Shown: positions 8,824 to 20,800 of the stretch, piece after piece
How the letters are laid out: the number at the start of each line of letters is the position of its first letter
Numbering within the stretch: the stretch's first letter is position 1
NCBI RefSeq assembly: GCF_027943255.1
Contig: NC_072896.1
Span: 64,622,501 to 64,686,500 of the forward strand
Length of the DNA stretch: 64,000 nucleotides
Source: Anastrepha obliqua
Taxonomy: Eukaryota > Arthropoda > Insecta > Diptera > Tephritidae
Reading direction: 5' to 3'
The notes under the pieces: model-generated
The model's input: only the letters and a program-made list of their open reading frames with translations
Told to the model about the DNA's origin: nothing
Databases searched by the model: none
Translations under genes and position numbers: made by a program

Positions 8824-11800
8824 ATGGCAGATGTTAAGGATTTAATAAATTTGCCCGATGAGAACATCGGTAAGTCAATACTAATTAAAACATTAAATTC
8901 AATACATACGTTTTTGCGTTTCAATTATCATATATTGAGCTCCATTTAAAAACAAATTAAATTTTCAGATATGATTGCTGCCACTTCGGTGCTTCAGCAA
9001 CAAGCAGCTGACATACGTACCAAAACCATTAACTGGGCCTCTTATATGCAGTCACAGATGATTTCACAAGAGGACTATCATGCAATCAGCGCCCTGGACA
9101 CCTCCAAGGCAGCCTATCTGCAAAGGAATTCCTCACAAGCGGTGAAAACTTTGTTAAATCTGCTCTCCCATGTTTCGAAAGATCAGACAATACAATACAT
9201 ACTCGTAATGATCGATGATATGCTGCAAGAAGAGCGTTCACGTGTCGATTTTTTTCACGACTATGCCAAGCAAAACAAAGAATGTGTTTGGGGGCCTTTC
9301 CTTAACTTATTAAATCGTCAAGATGGTTTCATTGTTAATATGTCATCGCGTATTCTAGCAAAACTTGCTTGCTGGGGTCATGAACTCATGCCAAAGTCGG
9401 ATTTGAACTTCTACTTGCAGTTTTTGAAGGATCAGCTGACCGTGAATGTAAGTTGGGTGTGCATATTTGTATGATGGTGGAGAAGTAATTGGTTCTTTGG
9501 TTTATTGATATAGTTATGCATAGGGAGTACATGAATAGTTTTAGATCTATCATTTATAAATACATATTTCGTTTTTATAGCCATTGGTTGCACTAAGCAT
9601 GTTTTTATGATATATGTATATGTATTTGGCATGAAAATTGAAATGTTTTCTGGAATTAATGTTTTGCCTAAGTCTATTCTGATGAATGCACATATCAGTT
9701 AATTGCTTTTATAGAAATCTTTCAATATTATTCAATGTTAATATCTTAATGGCCAAAAATAACTGTATTTACTAAACTTACAAATATACAAACCAAATGT
9801 TAGGAAATAAGAGTTCTTTTAGCCCGTAAATATTACATTGAAAAGAGTTAGTACCCGTCGGAAGAGTTTCGTGGCATTCCTAATAATTAATTAACTCATC
9901 AATCGGTCTTCGAAGGAAAATTTAGGGGTTATTGTTATAGCAGTACATCAAGCCCTGCCAGTATGGGTAATCGTCGGTCATCATCATCTATCTCGTGTTT
10001 CGACGAGTATATGAATAGATAGTTAGAGTCGTCGAGGTACCTTTACATGCTGGATATATGTTGATAATGTCGAGGTCAATTCTGAATAGGTAGACTTTGT
10101 CCATATTTAATTTATGTGCATAAGTACATTTAAAGTAATAACGAAAAAAAAACATTACATTTCAGTCAGTAAATTCAACGCTGCAAAATCGCTTTAAGTC
10201 GTTTCGGCATTCAAAGTCGTTTCGTTTGAGAAAATTTCATTAGATTCTTCGGTAGTTCTCTCAGTGTCAGTACTATTATCGTCAATAGTTTTCATGTTTT
10301 CATCAATAACGAAATCCCACCCGAAATCTACGTTTTCGGTCCAAGTATTATTATCTACTGTTGTAAATTTATCAGAATATGAATTAGATTCCCCATGGGT
10401 TTTTGAAAATTCAAATAACGAAGCCAGCGTTGCTAGCGGCAAGTCATCTTCGGCTTCGAATTCAGTTCTCCTATTCTTGTCAAACCGTGCATTTTCGATT
10501 TTTATGGTTTCCGTTTGAACCTTTGGCTTCTTTACTATATTAATAAAAATAAATAAATAAATATTTGGCGCGTACACTTCTGTTAGGTGTTTGGCCGAGC
10601 TCCTCCTCCTATTTGTGGTGTGCGTCTTAATGTTGTTCCACAAATGGAGGGACCTACAGTTTCAAGCCGACTCCGAACGGCAGATATTTTTATGAGGAGC
10701 TTTTTCATGGCAGAAATACACTCGGAGGTTTGCCATTGCCTGCCGAGGGGCGACCGCTATTAGAAAAATGTTTTTATTAATTTTGCTTTCACCGAGATTC
10801 GAACCAACGACCTCTCTGTGAATTCCGAATAGTAATCACGCACCAACCCATTCGGTTACGGCGGCCTATATTATTTATATTATATTTAATGATTCTAAGA
10901 CATTTATATTTTTTTTAGGGGAGCCAGTCTCTAAGCTTACCAAGATATGCTTAACTTGAGAGTTTCAATAATAAATTTCAAAATTTCGTATCACTCCTTG
11001 ATCTAAAGACTGGGAAACTGGGTAGAAAAAGTATTTTGATATTCTTTAAATGTATATATTGTACCAAAAGTGAGATGCTGCGTCGTCTAGAAATAATACT
11101 ATTTTTCTGTTTCGCAATTCCATTTTTCGGTCGAATTCCATTAGCCACTGTGTCATCCATGCCCTCTTATTTGATTGCCAATTTTTAGGAAGTTTTTTAT
11201 ATTATATCAACTGACGCAAACGCTCTTGGACGAGTAGCTTGCCCAATAACAAGTGGATTTGTCTTGCATTATACAGTGATTATATTGTACCAAATGTACT
11301 GAATTATTTATATTTTATCTGGAAAAATTATGTTTGCAAGATTTGATGAATAAAACTTACATAGTCTCAATTTTCTTTTTGACTCTAAGGTTTGATCTCT
11401 CCATCGTGTTCGTACATACTATATTCGCTATAACTGAACACAAATCACTGCACAAACCAAACTAAATGTTCGCTTAAGAAAATACCACACTTTATCCCTT
11501 TTTGCATCTTGTATATTGTCCGCCTATGAGGAGTTCACGTCCTCGTTTGATTTGTTATGAAAAGAAATCTTAATGTGTTTTGATAAGAGGTTCGTGTTCG
11601 CTCAATAGAAGGTTTTGTGCCAATTTTATGGAAATTGACTGTCCACGCCTGGCCAAAAGAGTGCCCATTTAAGAGAGAGTAATTTGTTTCGAAATTTATA
11701 TGTCATTAAATGTATAACAAGTGCAAGTTCGAAGCTGCTAGCCAGTTCACTGCTGCTAGCCAAAATTCACAAAATTTGGTGAATGATCTTTGCGTTACTA

Positions 11801-14800
11801 TGCATGTGCGATCGGTTATCCCGAGTTGGGAACCTACAGTGGGTATAAAACATATGTAAGAATGACAGAACAAGTTTTTGTAATAGGGGTTGTTGTCGTT
11901 GTTGTTTTTGTAGCAGTATAAACATTCCCCATACATGTTTGGGTAACGTAGAACCCACTGTCGTGGCCGCGACGTCTGAGTGTATTCCTGCCATGAAAAA
12001 CCCTCTCATTAAAACCATCTGCCATTCGAAGACGCTCCATTTGTAGAACAAATAAGATGTACATCTAAAATAAACAATTTCAAATTTGAAATGCCATACA
12101 TTACAAAGAGCAACCATACGATCTTTTTTTGTTTTGTTTTTTTTTTGAGGAGATTTAAATCAAAATGTCAGAAAAGGTGCGATCACACCAATTGTATGTG
12201 GGGCACTCTCCCACTAATACTACAACAATCCTCCCACCTCGGCCAATTCTACCCTGTGACCACAAAAGTATAACATATGGGTAGAGCCGCGTTTATAACC
12301 GAAGACACAACAGGTACCTGCGTCCAGGTTCGTCTCCTGCAGGCATATGAAGGCTACACGCCGTCGATTGTCCCAATTACTCCCACTGTACTTATAGGTG
12401 GTTCTAAAGTAGAGGAGACATCGGAAAAGTTGCAGAAGTGTTATATTCACCTACTACCGTCTTGCAGCTTTTAAAATTATGAACAGTTGAAATTTCAACT
12501 AAGCTTTCAATACGCGGTTATAAAGCGTATTTCAAAAGACACGCTTAAAAAATGTTAATATATTTTAAAATAACACATGAAAAAAATTGGATTCTTTCCG
12601 GTTGCTCTATTTTTATTCAAAATATTGCTCTTAACGATTATATGTGAAAAATGACATCATTTAAATGTCCAATGTCATACGAGGATTAAAATTTATAAGT
12701 CCTCGCCCCCACATTATCGCATTGAGTTCAGCAATCTCGATCTGAATGTTGTTGTTGTAGCAGAATACTTTGCCTGTCAGTGTAATATAAATCACCGGTC
12801 GTCTTCGTTTAGCTCATCTAACGAAACCTTGTTTGCTTATTCACATAGACTTTTATTATTATTTATAGTTTGCTCAAGCGCCGATTATGTGACGCATACT
12901 GCCAAAGTTAATAGTTTCTTATTTCTTTAGTTACGTTTCGTCTCAATTGAGTCCTGCGCCGCCAGGATCCTCTTGGGCTACCCTGCGTCTATACCCTTGT
13001 AGGTGCCACTCAAAAACCATGGTTGATATTTCTTGGGCCGATTTTCTGAGGGTTTCCATGCCCACTTCCTCTTACGAATTTCGATGTCAATTGTAACTTT
13101 ATAGTACCTTCTGTGCAATTCAGCGTTCGCTATCTAGTTTTCTGGCCACCAAACGCGTACTATTGTGCGGAGGCACCGATTTACAAACGTTTCAGTTTAA
13201 ACACAATCTCCAGTTACATATGTTGGCCAAGATTCACAACCATACAATAAGACCGTAGGTTTCACCCCTGCAGACACCTGCTTGAGCCTGAGCCGTCACC
13301 TAGGCACGTCAGAAGACACCTCTTAGACTACGCTGACGAAATCCAGGACAAAACTGATCGCAACCTACTGGACCGGACAGTATTTAGACAGTCAATAAAC
13401 GACATCCACCGGGAGACCGTCACCACCTTCATGAACTTCCGTCCTGTGAATGCCGTAATCGGAGTCCAACCTACTGCAGACGAAGAGCTCCAGCTTCCCC
13501 GTGAGACTCGTGTAACACTGGCACAACTACGTTCTGGATACTGTAGCAGGTTAAACTCCTACATATCCAGATTCGACCCCGACATACCAAACATATGTCC
13601 GGCATGTGAAGGTACCCCGCACGACACTAACCACCTCTTCACATGCACCCTCAAACCGACGCATCTAACACCCCTCTCCCTCTGGACCCAACCTGTCGAA
13701 ACAGCATGTTTCCTGGGCCTACCCCTAGATGAGCTAGACGAAGACGACCGGTGATATGCCTACACTGACAGGGCTACCAATGCTGTTAAAACAACAACAA
13801 CAACAACCAATACATATCCCACAACAGTCGGTTCTACGTTACCGGAACGACCCGGATTTATATCCAGCCAAGGACTGTCACTTCAGCAGCATTCCTCATA
13901 TATATATGGGGAATTTTTATGCTGCTACAACACACACACCGATTTGGATATTCCCATGGCGGCTGGTTCTACGTTACCGGAATGACTCCAGTTTTTCCCG
14001 ACCTAGGGCTGGCGCCCCAGGAAATTAGCCCTCTCTGGTGTACCGTATCCGACCCCCAATCAATCGCCACAGGAGCAATCTTCAGATAAGCCTAATATTT
14101 AAATTTTCAAACGTGTATGCATTTTGCTTAATTGTGCTAGTTTACCAGTCTCTAATAAAGTCCTAACATTCCAGGTTCCATTTCGTGTCCTTAGTTTCGT
14201 GCCAAATGTTGTTGTCGTAGTTTTCAAATTGTTTCGTACCATTTCTTTTAGTTTCAGTAACAGGTGAGTTTCAGAGGTTCTGCCTTCAGACCAGCCGCCG
14301 TCTTTGACAACGCTTTGAGAGAGGTAAAGAGATTTGAATGTCATCCGCTTGCTTGTAGTCAGACGGTATTTTTAGCCGCCAAATATTGGACAGACGCTTA
14401 GCGCAGGCGCAGTACCCGCCATATCTAACGGGCATTCCCCTATCCATCACCTAGGGAGGCGACAGTAAAGTGACTCTGTGACGGAAAGAGAATCAAAAAA
14501 ATTACTTTTCAGGTAGTAAACTTCCCTATTTCAATTTGCTTTGAGATTTCTTAGCACAACTTCTCTATCAAGGTTAAGTGTGTTTATCAAAGTATGCGGC
14601 ACACAAGCAAAGTTCTGTTATCCACTCCGGGGTAGTAAAGTTAACAAAATACCTCTTTCGAATCGTGACTCTTTCTTTCTCGGTTTACAATAACTCTTTA
14701 TTTACTTTACCAACTTGAATATCAGCAAAAGAGTCACAGCTAAATATTATTCAATAAGAAATGGTTGAAAATTTTATCAAAACAGTAATTAAAAAGTTCA

Positions 14801-17800
14801 GTTTTACCTATGCTTTTTGTTTCAAATATGCAATTCTAACTTGAGATATGTATTATTGTATATTTTTTCTAATGTACACATTCCTTATGTTGTGCTGCTG
14901 AGCAGTGTAATCAAAAGTCTAAATTTTTCTCTTTTGTCTTTATTTACCTATGCATGCTTAAGCATGAAAATTAACTTAACCTTTTTTGTATTTCATAAAA
15001 AAAAAACAATAATTTTTAATACTCGTAACAAAAACTGTGTATGATATATGTATATACTTATGCAGTTGCTGAAAATTCGAAACACATCTACATGTAAATA
15101 TATCCAAGTATTTACATATACAGGGTGGCTGATGAATTTTGCTACATTAAGAAACTCAAATAACTTTTTTTTTAGTGTATGGAATTCATTTTTTTTTTTC
15201 AAGTTGAAGGTCATTAAATTTTATTAAATGTAGCTTAACTAGTTTTAAAAATAATTGAATTTAAATGCCCCCCAGCTCGTTGACACAAGTGCGGCATCTT
15301 AGTAAAAAGTTGTTCATTGCTGCTTTGAGAGTTGCGACAGGAATAGCCGCAATTGTTACCCGAATGGATTGTTTTAGTTCATCCAAATTTGTTGGCTTTG
15401 TTTTATAAACTTCTTGTTTACATAAACCCCACAAGAAAAAGTCAGGTGCAGTAAAGTCAGGCAACCTGGGGGGCCAACGAAATTCGAAGTTTCTTGAAAT
15501 CAGTTTATTGGGAAATTTTCGTCGCAACTCTGTCATAACAGTCTGGGCTATGTGAGACGTTGCCCCATCTTGTTGAAACCTCACAGAGTTGAAAGGAATT
15601 CTCTTTCGGCGTAGTTCTGGATAGAAAAATTCTTTCAGCATCTTCAAATAACGGTCTCCAGTAACCGTAACGGTGTGATCATTTTCTTCAAAAAAATAAG
15701 GCCCGACAATACAGCGTGAAGAAACCGCACACCACACTGTCACGCGAAGCGGATGCAATTCCGTCTCGTGGAGTATCTGTGGGTTAGAAGTACTCCATAT
15801 TCGACAATGTTGTTTGTTCACATTGCCGTTTAAATCGAAATGGGCCTCATCAGACATGAAAAGGCAGTTTAACATGTTTTGGTCTTCTTCCAACATTTGC
15901 AGGATCTTCTGGCAAAATTCCAAGCGAATCGGCAAGTCTGCTGCATTCAGTTTGTTAACCATTTGAATTTTGTAGGGAAATAAGTCTAAATCTTTGTGCA
16001 TTATTGTTTGCAAAGACTGTCGGCTGACACCAAGTTGAGCAGATAAGCTTCTTGTTGAAACCCTTGGATTGCTTTGTATAGCTGCAGCTACAGCAGCGAT
16101 CGTTTCCTCCGTCCGAACTGGTGGGTTTCGATGATAAGGCCTTCTTGCGACTGTTCCTTGCTCAGCAAAATTATTCACCAGTCTCATTATGGTCCATCTG
16201 CTCGGGGGATCGCCGCCAAACATCCGCCTGTACTCTCTCTGTACCAAAACTACGGACTCCAGTGCGTGATAGCGGCGGACTATCCAAATTCTTGTTTGCG
16301 TGTCCCAGTTATCCATTTTAATAAATTTTAAAGATCAATCTGCAAATTAAAACAAAAATGGAACAGATAACTTAAAAAGAAAAAAAGTTATTCAATTTTT
16401 TTTTGGTAGCGGCTTTCATCAGCCACCCTGTATATAATAGCTAATCGATTTGTGATACTGTATTCTTACGAATTTGTTACGCTTTTATTCAAATAAAATC
16501 CCTTACAATAATTCTTATGAGTTCGATCACTGGATTGCTAAATAAAAGTCACAAATTAATGGCAACACAGCTTGCTGACTTGAGTGAATCACTTTATTAC
16601 TTTTCATTTACTCGCTTACACATTTAACTTACGACTGAATACCATATGCGCATGCAGCTCTGCTTATATGCATGTGCTTCATAACCAAGCTTCATAATGA
16701 AATATAGGGTTATTCAATAGGTGCGCTTCAACTTTTTTCCGATAGGGAGGGCGAACGACGCAATATTTTTTATTTTTCGCTTGTCATTTGTAAACTTCAT
16801 TAGTATACATTTCATCATGGAACGCTACACACTTGAGCAACGATTGCAAATCGTGCAAATTTTTTATGAAAATAATCGTTCTGTTGCTGCTACTTTAAGA
16901 GCATTACGGCCATTTTACGGTCCATTTAACAAGCCGTCCCGTTTTGGGGTTATGTGAAGTCATTGGTCTACAGTAACAAGCCGGCGACGATTTGTGAGCT
17001 CAGAGCCAATATTGAACGCGAAATTGCTGGAATTTCGGCCGATTTATGCAAAAGAGTGGTCGAAAATTGGGCTCAACGATTGGACTTCGTAAAACGTGCA
17101 CGCGGTGGTCATGCAAAAGAAATCGAATTTCATACTTAAATGTATATGTTCAAACTCGATAATAAAAAAAAATTAGTTAAAAAAGTCAAACCGTTTGTGT
17201 TTTATTCAAAAAAGTTCAAAAGTTGAAGCGCTCTTTCTGAATACCCCTATATATACCTTGGTTTATTTGAAAAATTCAAGCCATTCCGTAGATCTTAGTG
17301 ACAGTTTCTGGCTCTATCTCATGAATGGCTCGCTCGGCACTGTTTGGGCTACGCAATATTTAGTTTGGAAATAAGTTTGCAATATTTCTCAACATTGTTC
17401 AAGCGAAAAGCGATTCATTTTATGGAGATATGATACTAACTTAATGCCAAGATTTCTAGTGGGAAAGAGTTCTCACTGTCACAAGACATGATAAAAAAAC
17501 AAAACACTGCATGTAGCATCCAGTATATTTATTAGATGCTGAAATGTTTGCGCTATTCTGCTTTAATTTGATAACAATAAAAATAATTTGATTTGGAAAC
17601 AATAGTGGACAAATCCGAAAAAAATCCCGAAATGAAATCTGAGTTAAGTTAGACTTCGTATCAAAAGTTGCAAGCGCTACGGCTTTCAGCGCTTTATTCA
17701 GCTATAAGATTTTTCAACTGAATAAAACGCTGAACGTTTGCAAAGCTTGGTATATAGTTCTAGCTTCAATGTTAAAAAACCAAAAAAAAAAAAAAACGTT

Positions 17801-20800
17801 CGTAGGCATTAGCGCAAAAACAAAAATTGTTCGGAAATCCAGAAGAAGCTTATGATTTTATACTGAAATAGCTAAATACGGGCACACTATGTCATGTCAT
17901 GGAACTGGGATCATCACACAAATTGCGAGTCATATGCACTATTATATTCAATGCAATAATAACATGCCAGTTATATGGTTTGTTCCACAGGATAACCGTA
18001 GATAACCAAAAATATCGTGACATCACGAGAATAGTCTTCATGCAGTCCTCCAGGATTCAGAAACTATTCGAAAGGACGTCTGTAAAAAAACCTTATATTA
18101 AGCAGTGATTAAAAATAAGTGGTTTGCAACAAATAGGCCTCATTTAATTGTATGAATTGTAAGAAGGTGTTAACTTTTTGATTTATCAAAATGTAAGAAC
18201 GAAAAATACTACATTTCTTGTTCATATATTAATATCGGCTATTTTGCTTGTTGTTATTAGGAATTTATAAGTATACACGGTCCGGCACTCGAAGTGTAAT
18301 CAACTTCAGGCCGTTCGTACATCAGCTGTCTGTTAGTTGGAGCGCGGAAGTATTTTGCCGAGAGTAAACGCGAAAAAGAAAATCACAACCAGTGATTGTT
18401 CGTACTCATTACAATGATACTGATTATCAAAAGACTGTAACGTCACGTGAAATGGTTCCAAAAGTGAAGAAGTGACTTGAACGAAATCCCCAACGAAGTG
18501 CCAATCAAATGGCGAAAGAACTGAAAATATCTAACCGTAGCATCCGCCGCATACTGAAAAATGATCTCAAAGTCAAGCCCTACAAGACCCAAAAGGCGCA
18601 TGATCTCACACCAAGTCAGACTTGAGAGAGCGAAGTAGTTGCTTCGCTTTTGTGCTTTCTGACGACAAAATTTTTCAAATTGAGCAATCCGTAAACTCCC
18701 AAAACGATAGGGTTAACGGTTTGGACCGCTGTAATCGCAGATGGGCGCTCTCCAATCGTTTTCATCGAGCCTGACATCAAAGTCAATGCGAAATACTATC
18801 GGGAAAGTATTTTGAAGGTTGCTTTGAACCGTGGGCAGACAAACCTTTCGGTGGCAGACCATGGACGTTTCAACAGGACTCGACACAGTCTCACAAAGCC
18901 CGAAGTAACCAAGAATGACTAAAAAACAACGTTCCGAACTTCATAAACGTCCACACAATTACTCTCAAACTCACCAGACGCGAATCCGATGGATTATTCC
19001 CTTTGGGCCATTTTGACGTGTAGAGTAAAAACAACAAAATTGAGTTTAAATGCCTGATTGCTCTTCATAATTCTTTAACGCCAACCCTATTGAAAATGTT
19101 TGTGCAATGGTTACATCGAAAGGAAAACAAAAATTAACGGTTAAACAGTTATCAAGGCAAATTCGGCTGATTACCTCCAAAAATTGCTCAAAGTATGACT
19201 TGAAGATATGAATACAATACCTGTATATTGAATATAGGTATAAGTTTTGCGCATAATAAATATTGTAAGCAGTTTATTATAATCGAATTGGTCAAATGGT
19301 TTCTAAGTTATGGCGTTCACGTTTCAACTAGACAGACTAGAACAGACATATGAACAAATATTATAATATAACAATCCAATTATTGAGGTCGCAATATTTT
19401 TTTAATATTATATATATATACAAAAAAAAAACGTAGTGTTTTAAAATTAACTAACCCGAACAATCCATAAGCATAAATATACTTATATACATGGGTTATG
19501 CAAATAATTTGCATGTTTATTTGGGATATAAATATGAATGTATATCATTGGAAACATTTGTGATTTTTGCAAGATAACTAATTATGGATTATGTCTTCAT
19601 GAAAAATATCTTCATTTACTAACAATATTCTTGTCGAGTGCTACCATGAAGAAACAAAATCGTAAAAATAAACGACAAATTACTAAAGATCATTTAAACA
19701 TTGTCGAAGATCATTCAAAATTAGCACTATTTCAGAATTCGCATCACTAATACATACCCTGAGCTTAGCCTTGAGACTTTGAAATGGTCTTTTCTATAGC
19801 ACACTTTCAACTATCCACGACTACACTGCTGTCATGGAGATCACTTCGTTGTTAATAACATTTTGTTTTAAATAAGTAATATCAAACAAAATTTTTAATT
19901 TAACTTTTTTTCAAACTACATACAAATGTGTACCGAATACACTTTTACGTCATATTTACCGTCATTGATACTTCCAAACTACAAATGACTAATTATCTTC
20001 AAATACCAAAAAAAATCGGCCCTGTCCTACGCTTTGCTCAACAACTAGGCCAAGGTGTACATAAAAGAGAAGGCCACGATGGCTAAGCGGGTGCAGACAA
20101 TTGTGGTTCATCAACATGGACATGGTAAAGACCAGCAATCGTCCAAGAACAGCAGTCAATATAGCCCGAATATGGCGCAACAACAGCAATCCCAGCAACA
20201 AATGGCAAGCGAGAGGTATCGTGAGATGACAGTAGATCAACAAAATGTGCTTGCCGAAAACAGGGTTCCTATTCCGGTAGAGTGAATTCTCTCTTTTAAT
20301 CTTTTTGTCGCAAAATAAAAACAGCATTTCCTACCTTATATTTATATTAGCAATTTATCAAGTGTCGTGATAATTGGTAGGGAGCATACATACCCGAAGA
20401 GAGTGCCCCTGTTAAAAGGAAAGGTTGCCCGTTTTTTCTAGCGAGCTTGAATATCACTTTCTTTCCTAAAACGAAAATATATAGAATTGTTAAATATTAA
20501 ATATAAATTTGTTTGTCACATATCTAACGCTAGCTACTTGTAATCAAATCATTACTTAGCCTTTGTATTTTTGTATAACACTAAATTCTATGTAATATTA
20601 GAAATAAGTATTAAGAAAATTCCAAAAAATCTCGCTCACCCTTTATTTGATTATACAATACAATTGATTCTATGCTAACAATACTAACCTTTACTTTCCG
20701 GAAAATTTAAATATAGGTAGCTAAAGAAAAAATCACATACGTACATACATGCATATGAAGTTATTTAAAAGTCGAAATCAATTGTTCTTAGAGACTAAAA

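Noticed and set aside
10194..10643. 149-codon minus-strand frame as a host gene
   Set aside because: Its first part is SINE sequence and the rest is the acidic C-terminal tail of a Tigger transposase.
12277..12474. 65-codon plus-strand frame in a GC-richer patch
   Set aside because: Open, but no motif, no splice signals of note and surrounded by repeat debris; left as unassigned.
17899..18108. 69-codon plus-strand frame
   Set aside because: No motif, and immediately upstream of a decayed transposon; compatible with chance.
19989..20327. 112-codon minus-strand frame antisense to the candidate exon
   Set aside because: It mirrors the plus-strand frame; its leucine-rich translation is what the reverse of a Gln-rich frame gives.
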